From the NCBI GenBank assembly GCA_017303575.1, contig JAFLCL010000017.1, positions 1-64,000 on the forward strand: a stretch of DNA of 64,000 bases, in the 5' to 3' direction. Below the pieces are notes generated by a model. It saw only the letters and a program-made list of their open reading frames with translations, had not been told where the DNA came from and made no database searches. Every line of letters begins with the position of its first letter. The first letter of the stretch is position 1. The DNA comes from Deltaproteobacteria bacterium. Lineage in GTDB: Bacteria > Myxococcota_A > Polyangia > Polyangiales > Sandaracinaceae. Below are positions 25,370-35,800 of the stretch, piece after piece. The position numbers were made by a program, and so were the translations under genes.

Positions 25370-26365
25370 TCACTCGCCGGTGCAGGCCATCTCACAAGGC
25401 TGTGTGTCGAAGGCCATCGGCACGTCCATGTAGGGCGAGCACGAGCCTGCGATCGCCTCGTCGAAGCGCACGGGGAACGTGCTCCCGACGACGAGCGCGT
25501 TGTCCGCGAGACAGCGCTCGGGAGGCGCGTAGCCGGCGACGTCGAGGGTCATCGTACGCGTCGGCGTTCGCGCGCAGTCGCGGTACGGCTCGTCGACCGT
25601 CAGCTCGTACTCGACGATCTGCGCAGGGCTCGAAGATGCGGGACAGGTGGGCTGGAAGTCGTCCGCGGTGCGGGCACGGATCGACGTGATGCGGCCGGTC
25701 GCGGGGAGCTGTCGGTACACGCAGCCCATGCCCGTCGTCGGTAGCGCGTCGCAGTGCTCGGGCACGCTGGGGACGATCACGAGATCGAGGGTGCCGTGCG
25801 CAGCGCCACGACTGCCGCGCATCGTGACGTCGAGCGTGATGGGCGTGTCGCGCGGGATCGCGCTCCACCCGATCTGATCGAACACGCCGTACATCTCGAG
25901 GCGATCGCCGGTGGTCGTCGCGTCCAGGCGCACGACGAAGCGCGGGAACTCCGCGAACACGCTCGCGCCCTCGGGCTCGAGGTTCTGGATGTCGAGGACG
26001 ACGCAGGTCTCGCCGGCCCCCGAGATCGCGGAGGGCGCGGAGATCGAGGGCGTGATCATCACGCCGCCCTGAAAGCCCCACGCGAACGCGATCTCTTGTC
26101 CGTCGACGAACGGCACGAACGCGCCCTCGGCGCTCTGTCCTCCGATCGCGAGCTCGAGCGAGGGCTCGCCCGCGAACACGGGGTTGCCGTTGCAGAAGAG
26201 CGGACCGCCGTCGCCGCTGCCGGGCGAGTCGACGTACGCGATGTCACCATCGCTCGAAGGCACGTCTGCGTCGGCCGCGTCGCTGGGCCCATCGGGACAT
26301 CCGAGCGCCAGCGCGACGACGAGACCGGAAGAGACGTGTGCCAACGTGTGGCGAGCGAAGCGCAT
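25370..26365 (-). CDS. Lipoprotein of unknown function
   Basis: A 331-residue protein with a lipoprotein signal (VSSGLVVALALGC, C23) and an Asp/Ser/Gly-rich linker. A beta-rich domain of about 280 residues follows with scattered cysteines (for example GAGETCVVLDIQNLEPEG, VPEHCDALPTTGMGCVYRQLP and a C-terminal CEMACTGE). I do not recognise the fold. A 16-bp sigma-54-like element lies immediately upstream (26378-26393). The gene follows cysD on the same strand with a 39-bp gap, so it could also be cotranscribed with it. Confidence 0.75.
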   Translation of the reverse strand: MRFARHTLAHVSSGLVVALALGCPDGPSDAADADVPSSDGDIAYVDSPGSGDGGPLFCNGNPVFAGEPSLELAIGGQSAEGAFVPFVDGQEIAFAWGFQGGVMITPSISAPSAISGAGETCVVLDIQNLEPEGASVFAEFPRFVVRLDATTTGDRLEMYGVFDQIGWSAIPRDTPITLDVTMRGSRGAAHGTLDLVIVPSVPEHCDALPTTGMGCVYRQLPATGRITSIRARTADDFQPTCPASSSPAQIVEYELTVDEPYRDCARTPTRTMTLDVAGYAPPERCLADNALVVGSTFPVRFDEAIAGSCSPYMDVPMAFDTQPCEMACTGE

Positions 26366-26377
26366 CGCGCGAGCATG

Positions 26378-26393
26378 AGCGAGGCTCGTGCCA
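26378..26393 (-). promoter_or_regulatory. Candidate sigma-54 promoter of the lipoprotein gene
   Basis: Minus strand TGGCACGAGCCTCGCT matches TGGCACG, four bases, TTGCW with one mismatch. The predicted start (about 26367) is only 1-2 bases before ATG 26365, so the transcript would be nearly leaderless. That lowers confidence. Confidence 0.45.
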
Positions 26394-26404
26394 GCTGCAC
26401 TCGA

Positions 26405-27313
26405 TCAGAAGTAGCCCTCGCGCTTGCGGTCTTCCATCGCGGCCTCGGTCGCGCGGTCGTCGGCGCGTGTCGCGCCACGCTCGGTGATGCGCGAGCCCGC
26501 GATCTCCTCGATCACGTCGTCGAGCTCGATCGCGCGGCTGCGTACGGCGCCGGTGCACGTCATGTCGCCGACCGTGCGGAAGCGGACCCACTCCTTCACG
26601 ACCTTCTCGCCGGGCAGGTGCTCGATGAAGGGCGCGGGCGAGTAGAGCATTCCGTCGCGCGAGAAGACGTCGCGCTCGTGCGCGAAGTAGATGCTCGGGA
26701 GCTCGATCTTCTCGAGCTTGATGTACTGCCAGACGTCGAGCTCGGTCCAGTTGGAGATCGGGAAGACGCGGAAGTGCTCGCCCTTCTTGAGGCGCGCGTT
26801 GTAGAGGCTCCAGAGCTCGGGGCGCTGGTTCTTCGGATCCCACTGACCGAAGTCGTCGCGGTGGCTGAAGATGCGCTCCTTCGCGCGCGCACGTTCCTCG
26901 TCGCGACGTGCGCCGCCGATGCACGCGTCGAACTGATGCTCCTCGATCGCGTCGAGCAGTGTGGCGGTCTGGAGGCGATTGCGCGACGCGCGCGGGCCCT
27001 TGTCCTCGACCGAGCGTCCCTTCTTGATCGACTCCTCCACGGACGCGACGATCAGGCGCTCGCCGAGGTTCTTCACCGCGCGATCGCGGTACTCGATCAC
27101 CTCGGGGAAGTTGTGCCCGGTGTCGACATGCATGATCGGGAAGGGGAACTTCGCCGGTCGGAACGCCTTCTCCGCGAGCTTCAAGAGGACGATCGAGTCC
27201 TTGCCGCCCGAGAAGAGGAGGCACGGGCGCTCTCGCTCGGCGGCCATCTCGCGGAGGATGTGGATGGCTTCGTGCTCGAGCGCGCGCAGGTGGGAGAGCT
27301 GATAGCGGATCAC
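26405..27313 (-). CDS. cysD: Sulfate adenylyltransferase subunit 2 (CysD)
   Basis: A 302-residue protein, the usual CysD length, starting at GTG 27313 (MIRYQLSHLRALEHEAIHILRE). The PP-loop is FSGGKDSIVLL (residues 34-44). Other CysD landmarks follow: FPIMHVDTGHNFPEVIEYRD, GGARRDEERARAKERIFSHRD, FPISNWTELDVWQYI and the end MEDRKREGYF. CysD with the GTPase CysN makes adenosine phosphosulfate from ATP and sulfate in assimilation. No cysN or other sulfate gene is in the window, so the partner must lie elsewhere. A longer frame runs upstream but lacks conservation with CysD. Confidence 0.95.
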   Translation of the reverse strand: MIRYQLSHLRALEHEAIHILREMAAERERPCLLFSGGKDSIVLLKLAEKAFRPAKFPFPIMHVDTGHNFPEVIEYRDRAVKNLGERLIVASVEESIKKGRSVEDKGPRASRNRLQTATLLDAIEEHQFDACIGGARRDEERARAKERIFSHRDDFGQWDPKNQRPELWSLYNARLKKGEHFRVFPISNWTELDVWQYIKLEKIELPSIYFAHERDVFSRDGMLYSPAPFIEHLPGEKVVKEWVRFRTVGDMTCTGAVRSRAIELDDVIEEIAGSRITERGATRADDRATEAAMEDRKREGYF

Positions 27314-27413
27314 GCGAGCTGAGTAGCCGTTCGCTCGAATCCAATCAAGCAGGGCGATCGGTGAGCCCGCGCGGATTCCTGCGTACGCCGCGGGAGTTTC
27401 GTACCATCGGTGG

Positions 27414-29843
27414 ATGCTCGTCGGTGTGCGCGCGTCGTTCGCCGTCGTCGTGATCGTGATCGCGGCGCTCGCGAGCTCGTGCGCGCTCTCGCCGGCGCCT
27501 CTGTCGTGGCGCATCGAGGCCGAGAACGAGGCGCTGGCCGTACGGATCGAGACCGTCGAGGCGCGCATCCTGCGTGGCGGATGCGGGGGCGTGCCCGTCT
27601 TCCGCGTCGTGGTGCACCGCGGCGGTGCGATGGGCCCCGTGCCTCCGGTGCTCGCGCCGGGCGTGTGGGGCTTCGACGTCCGCGCGAACGATCGCAGCTG
27701 CCTCTGGATCGGCGAGAGCTGCCAGGAGCTCACGCTGCCAGGTGCGCGCGAGGTCGTGAGCACACTCCGCGCTCGCAGCGCATCGCAGGCGTGCCCCGCC
27801 GCGCGCTGCGAAGCTGGCGAGTGCCAGAACGAAGACATGGACTTCGACGGGGCGACAGCGTGCGGAGAGGGAGAGCCTGCCGGCACCTGCGACTGCGACG
27901 ACGGCGACGCGAGCGTCCGTCCCGGCGCCGAAGATGCGTGCGGCGACGGCGACGATCAGGACTGCGACGAGAACGACGACGCGTGCGACGCGGACTGCGA
28001 TGGCTTCCCGGAAGGCACGGGCGCGGTCGACGGCCTCGACTGCGACGACGATGATGCGACCGTGCACCCCAACGGATCGCCGCGTGATCTGTGGGGCCTG
28101 GCCGATGGCGATCGCCTCGCGCGCGGCTGCGACGCGATGCCCATGCCTCCCGCCGCGAGCGATGCGTGCACGATGGGCGGCTCGGGCGAGCCGATGGGGG
28201 ACGCGATCGATCAGGACTGCAACGGCTTCGTCGACGACGGTCCGGGCTGCACCGATCCCGACGATCGTGATCGTGACGGAGCGATCGCGTGCAGCGGCAG
28301 CACGACCACAGACTGCGACACGAACGACTGCGATCCCGGCATCGCGCCCAACCGCGAGGAACGTTGCGGCAACGGCATCGACGAAGACGGCGACGACGCG
28401 ACCGCCGACGCGTGCGATCCCACGGACACCGACGGTGATGGGCAACGTCCGAGCGCGATGGGCGGGACGGACTGCGACGACACCAACGCGCAGGTGTTCC
28501 TGGGTGCGCCCGACGACTGCAGCACGCCCCTCGACGAGAGCTGCGGATCGCCCGTGGACTGCGCGGGCGACGAGGACGGCGACGGCTACGTCGGGAGGCC
28601 CGCCTCGGGGCGCGGCGACTGCAACGATCGTGATCCGGCGGTACGGCCCTTCGCCGACGAGGATCCGTGCGACGGCGACGACGACGACTGCGATGGGATC
28701 GTCGACGAGGTCGTGCGCGCGCGCGACGCGACGCCCGGTGTCTCCGATGGCTGTGTGCGCGCAGCGGGCGCCGCGGTGCCCGTCGACTACGACATCACCC
28801 GCGCGAGCACCGAGCACTGCGGCGCGTGCGGCGCAGCGACGGCAGCGAACGAGGACTGCTGCGCGGGCGTGCGCACGGCCATCGACGTGCCCGAGTCGTG
28901 CGGGGCGTGCGCCTTCGCGTGTGGCGAGCGCACGACGTGCGTCGCGACCGGATCGAACGAGGACGGCGGGACGTTCGAGTGCGAGTGCGCCTCGGATCCG
29001 ATGGGCGCGGCGACCTGGGCGGACTGCGACGGATCGCTCGGGCGCGGCGGCGGCGACGGCTGTGAGACCGACACCGAGAGCGACCCACGCCACTGCGGCG
29101 CGTGTGGCAACGCGTGTGGCCCGCAGCAGCAGTGCGTCGACGGTACCTGTACGTGTGAAGGCAGCCACCTCGACTGCGACGGCACGGACACGACCGGCTG
29201 CGAGATCAACGGCGCGAACGACCTCGCGCACTGCGGTCGGTGCAGCATGGCGTGCAGCTTCGCCAACGCGGCGGCCGCCTGCACGATGGGCACGTGCGAG
29301 CTCGGCACGTGCGCGACCGACTTCGGCGACTGTGACGGCATGGACTCGACGGGCTGCGAGGTCTCCTTCAGCAGCCTCCCGAACTGCGGTCGCTGCGGAG
29401 AGACGTGCGCGGGCGTGCTGCGCGCGACCGAGGCGTGCGTCATGCGCCGGTGCGACTACACGAGCTGCGACGCGACCTATGGCGACTGCGACGGCAACCG
29501 CGTGAACGGCTGCGAGACGTTGCTCCGCAGCGTCACGGTGTGCGGCACGTGCGGCACCAACTGCAACACGACGGTCGCCAGCGCGGTGGGCCGCTCGTGC
29601 ACGGGCGCAGGCCTCTGCGACTACGCGTCGTGCCTCTCGGGGTTCGGCGACTGCGACGGCACCCGCGTGAACGGCTGCGAGAGCGCGCTCAACACCGCGA
29701 CGCGCTGTGGCGCCTGCGGCACCGTCTGCGGCGCGGGCGAGACGTGCAGCGCTGGCGGCGACTGCACCTGCGGCGCGACCGTCGCGCCGACGGGCGAGGC
29801 ATGTCCAGGCGCGCTCAGTTGCGTCGCTGGCGCCTGTGCGTGA
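27414..29843 (+). CDS. Cysteine/aspartate-rich lipoprotein with MopE-type metal-binding repeats
   Basis: An 809-residue protein with a lipoprotein signal (VVVIVIAALASSC, C23). Residues 25-135 are a small beta domain. Residues 135-440 contain repeats of the MopE "putative metal-binding motif" (for example CDCDDGDASVRPGAEDACGDG and DCDDDDATVHPNG), rich in D-C-D. Residues 440-800 hold Cys-rich units of about 45 residues in which CGACG or CGRC alternates with DCDG and GCE (GDCDGNRVNGCET). Such proteins are abundant in Myxococcota, and the calcium- or copper-binding role is known only for MopE itself. The gene is divergent from cysD with a 100-bp gap. Confidence 0.85.
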   Translation: MLVGVRASFAVVVIVIAALASSCALSPAPLSWRIEAENEALAVRIETVEARILRGGCGGVPVFRVVVHRGGAMGPVPPVLAPGVWGFDVRANDRSCLWIGESCQELTLPGAREVVSTLRARSASQACPAARCEAGECQNEDMDFDGATACGEGEPAGTCDCDDGDASVRPGAEDACGDGDDQDCDENDDACDADCDGFPEGTGAVDGLDCDDDDATVHPNGSPRDLWGLADGDRLARGCDAMPMPPAASDACTMGGSGEPMGDAIDQDCNGFVDDGPGCTDPDDRDRDGAIACSGSTTTDCDTNDCDPGIAPNREERCGNGIDEDGDDATADACDPTDTDGDGQRPSAMGGTDCDDTNAQVFLGAPDDCSTPLDESCGSPVDCAGDEDGDGYVGRPASGRGDCNDRDPAVRPFADEDPCDGDDDDCDGIVDEVVRARDATPGVSDGCVRAAGAAVPVDYDITRASTEHCGACGAATAANEDCCAGVRTAIDVPESCGACAFACGERTTCVATGSNEDGGTFECECASDPMGAATWADCDGSLGRGGGDGCETDTESDPRHCGACGNACGPQQQCVDGTCTCEGSHLDCDGTDTTGCEINGANDLAHCGRCSMACSFANAAAACTMGTCELGTCATDFGDCDGMDSTGCEVSFSSLPNCGRCGETCAGVLRATEACVMRRCDYTSCDATYGDCDGNRVNGCETLLRSVTVCGTCGTNCNTTVASAVGRSCTGAGLCDYASCLSGFGDCDGTRVNGCESALNTATRCGACGTVCGAGETCSAGGDCTCGATVAPTGEACPGALSCVAGACA

Positions 29844-29946
29844 CGGCGCCGCGCGGCTCGGCCAGGTGTTCGGTGGGCGTCGATCGCGCGACGACGCGGT
29901 GTGATTCGTGATCTCCGGGGCTCGATTCGATAGCATTCGGCTGCGC

Positions 29947-30803
29947 ATGCTCGCTCGGCGAATCGGCTCGCTCGCCGTGCTCGTGGCCACGATGGTCGCG
30001 ACCACGCTGGGCCTCGCCACGCCCGCGAGCGCACAGCTCGATGCGGGCCGTCGCGCGCTCGCGCAGGCAGATTTCCAGCGCGCCATCCGCGCGTTCGATC
30101 GCGCCGAGCGGACCGAGACGCTCGATCGAGAGGGCCTGATCTCGCTCTACGAGGGGCGCGTGATCGCGCGCTTCGCGGTGGGGACACGATCGCGCGCGCA
30201 GCGGGACCTGCAGATCCTCGGCGCGCTCGACCCCGATCACGGCTTCCCCGTCGAGGTGCCCCCCGAGGTCGGTGAGGCGCTCGCGGCGGTGGTGCGCGCG
30301 TCGGGCGGTGGCCTCGGCGCCGACCTGGCTTGGTCCGACGACGCCGATGGATCCGTGCTGCGAGTGACGGTGCTTCGCGACGTCGCCGACATCGTGCGTG
30401 ACGTGCGCGTGCACACGCGCGTCGGCGACGGTGCGTGGAGCACGTCGAGCGTGCGCGAGGTGCGCGTGCCGCACGGCGAGGGCGTCGTCGTCTCGGCGTG
30501 GGTCGAGCTGCTCGGCGCGCACGGCGTCGTGCTCGCCGCCGAGGCCAGCGAGTCCGCCCCGAGCACGCATGGTGAGGTGACGCCGACATCGTCATCGGTC
30601 AGCGCGGCGACCGAGCCTGTCGCTGCCGGCCCACCGCTCCTGCGCGACGCGGACACGAACGAGGGTGACGACGGGCTCGCGCTTGGCCTGGGCCTCGGTC
30701 TCGGCGGCGCGGCGCTCGTCGCGGCGGCCCTGGTCCTCGGCGTGGTCTTCGGAACGCAGACGAGCTCCGACACGCAGCCGACGCTGACCGTGGTGGCGTT
30801 CTG

Positions 30804-30804
<1 letters not shown>
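29947..30804 (+). CDS. Secreted TPR-like protein with C-terminal membrane helix
   Basis: A 285-residue protein. ATG 29947 is preferred because it places a Sec signal (LAVLVATMVATTLGLATPASA) near the N-terminus. Residues 32-110 look like TPR helices (GRRALAQADFQRAIRAFDRAE), then comes a beta-rich segment (SVLRVTVLRDVADIVRDVRV) and, near the end, a glycine-rich membrane helix (LGLGLGGAALVAAALVLGVVFG). Its stop overlaps the ATG of the kinase gene (TGATG). The same arrangement, a TPR protein with C-terminal anchor next to a kinase, is seen at 12859-15334, so it is probably the kinase's envelope partner (inference). Confidence 0.75.
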
Positions 30805-32789
<1,985 letters not shown>

Positions 32790-32878
32790 GCGCGGGATCG
32801 CGACCGTTGGTCAAGGAATCGTAAAGTGACGCGGGGCAGGCGGTATTCGCCACAGCCTGGCGCGTACCATCGGGCACC

Positions 32879-35800
32879 ATGCCCCAGCGATCCCTGTCCG
32901 CTCGGTCGCGCACGCGCGTGATCACCAGCCTCGCGCTCGCGCTGTTCGCGTGCTCGTTCGTGAACCGCGCGTTCGCGCAGCCGCTGCCCGAAGCGGACGT
33001 GCCGCCTGCGCTGCGGCCCTGGATCCCGTGGGCGCTCGAGGGATCCGCGCACCAGTGCGCCGCGCGCGACGGTGCGCTCGGCAACGATGCCAACCCTGCG
33101 TACGGCTCCGGCGAGCCGGTGTGCGTGTGGCCAGGCGAGATGAGCCTCGTCGTCGGCAACGACGGGGGCAGCTTCACGCTCGAGGTGACGACGGATCGTC
33201 GATCCGCGCAGCCGCTCCCCGGACGCGGCCGCCACTGGCCCATCGAGGTGCGTGTCGATGGACGCGCGGCCGTGGTGCTCGCGCTCGGAGGTCAGCCGGT
33301 GCTGTGGCTCGAGCCAGGCACGCACCGCGTCGAAGGTCGCTTCGTCTGGGACGCCCCGCCCGACACGCTCGCTGTGCCCGACACGATCGCGCGCATCTCG
33401 CTCGTGCGCGATGGCACCACGACCACGGGCGCGCGCGGCGCGGGCGGCGAGGTGTGGCTGCGAGGGACGGCCGCCGAGCCGACGGGCGAAGAAGAGGTGG
33501 GCCTCGAGGTGCACCGACGCATCCAGGACGGCTCCCCGCTGGAGCTCTCGACCCGCATCGTGGTGCGCGCAGCAGGTCGCGCGCGCGAGCTGCGCCTCCC
33601 GAACGTGCTGCCTGCGGGTGTGGTGCCCGTCGAAGTCAGCGCCGACCTCCCGGTGCGTCTGCTCGCGTCGGGCGAGCTCTCGATCCAGCTCCGCGCGGGC
33701 ACGTTCGAGATCTCGATCCGCGCGCTCGCGGCCAACCCCGAGACGGTGTTCCGGCGGCCCAATCTTCCCGCCCCGTGGCCCGATCAAGAGGTGTGGGTGT
33801 GGTCGCCCGACGAGGCGTTCCGCCAAGTCGAGATCCAGGGCGCCGCGGGGATCGACCCGCAGCGCACGTCGCTCCCCGACGCGTGGCGCACGAGCTCCGC
33901 GTACCTCGTGGACCCGAGCACGGAGCTCACGCTCCACACGGTGCGCCGAGGCCAGGCCACACCGCCGCCGAACCGTCTCGATCTCACGCGCGAGGCGTGG
34001 CTCGACGTCGATGGCAGCGGGTACACCGTGCGCGACAGCCTCGGCGTCGAGATGCACACGGCGCACCGCCTCGAGCTCGTGCGGGGAGAGCTCGGTCGCG
34101 TGAGCCTCGACGGGCAAGATCAGCTCGTGACGCGCGCGAGCGAGGGCGGACGCGCGGGGATCGAGCTGCGCGACACCCGCCGATCGTTCGTCGCCGAGTG
34201 GCGTATGGATCGCGAGGGCTCGCGGCTGCCCGCGGTGAACTGGTCCGAGGACGCAGCGAGCTCGTCGACGACGCTGCACCTGCCACCGGGCTGGACGCTC
34301 GTTCACGCGAGCGGCGTCGATCGCGCGCCAGGCACGTGGCTCGATCACTGGACGCTGCTCGGCGTCTTCGCGCTGTTGTTGATCTCCGCGGCCGTCGGTC
34401 GGGCCTACGGCTGGCCGTGGGGCGTGGTCGCCCTGGCTGGCGTGGGCCTGGCGTTCCACGAGACGGGGGCACCGCAGTGGCTCTGGCTCCTGCTCGCAGC
34501 GCTCGTGGCGCTGCACCGCGCCCTCGGTGCGCGTGCGATCGAGCGCGTGGTGCGCTGGGTCTATGTTGCCGTCGGGCTCTTCGCGGTCGCCGTCGTGGTG
34601 TGGTTCTCGGCGACGCAGCTGACCCACGCCCTCTATCCCCAGCTCGCGACGCCGGACGCTCCGTGGTCGGGCGGCGACCTGTTGGATCTCACGCTCTCGC
34701 GTAGTCAGAGCGTCGAGGCCGTGGCGGAGGAGTCGCCCGCGTGGCTGCAGGCCTCGGACGACATGGAGGGCGGCCGCGGCGGCGCCAACCGCTACGGCAT
34801 CCTCGGCGGCTCGGACGGCTACGACGCGCGAAGCGTGCAGACGAACTCCTATTGGCTCGATCCCAACGCCATCGTGCAGACCGGCTTCGGTCTGCCGACC
34901 TGGTCGTGGTCGAGATACGAGCTGTCGTTCGGTGGCCCGGTGACCGCCGATCACGAGATCACGGTGCATCTGCTGCCTCCGTGGGGCTTTCGTCTCGCCG
35001 CGTTCTTGCGCGCCGCGCTGCTGCTCGCGCTGCTCGGCGTGATCGTCGTGCGACGCCCTCAGAAGCCCGCTTCTCCGACCGGGCCCGTGGGGCCTCGCGG
35101 TGACGAGGAAGGGCCGAGCGCGACCGAGGTCCCGGGCGGGAACGAGGTGCAGAGTGCCAGTGACGGCGCGAATGCCAGTGACGGCCCGACTGCCAGTGTT
35201 GCCCAGGGTGCCAATGACGGCGAGGGTGCCAATGAAGGCGAGGGTGCCAGTGATATCCAGGGTGCCAGTGATACCCAGGGTGCCAATGAAGCCGAGGGTC
35301 CCAAGGAAGCTGGAGCCGCGCCCCGCGTCCTCCTCGGCGCCATCTCGGTCGCACTCGCGCTCATCCTGACCGCGTCGGCCCAGGCCCAGGAGATCCCGAG
35401 CTCGACGACTCTGGACGCGCTGCGCGAGCGGCTCACGCGGCCGGCGCCGTGTGGCGAGCGCTGCAGCGAGGCGAACCGCATGCAGATCGACGTGTCGAAC
35501 GACGCGCTCGTCATCCGCATGGACGTCTCTGCCGCGAACGTGTCTGCCTATCCGCTGCCGGGGCCCAGCGACACGTGGGTGCCCACGTCGGTCACGATCG
35601 ACGGCGCGCCCACGCGCTCGCTCGTGCGCCTCGACAACGGCTTTCTCCACGTGCGTGTGCCCCCGGGCTCGCACGCGATCGTCCTGACGGGATCGGTCGC
35701 CGGTCGAGATGCGGTGACGCTCGCGCTCGGCCGTCCGCCGCGCTCGCTCGAGGTGGTCGCGGAGGGTTGGGAAGCATCGGGCCACGTCTCCGACGATCGC

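Noticed and set aside
27345-30086. 913-residue minus-strand ORF with Ala/Val/Arg repeats
   Set aside because: Antisense of the MopE-repeat lipoprotein; its apparent repeats mirror the real gene's metal-binding repeats.
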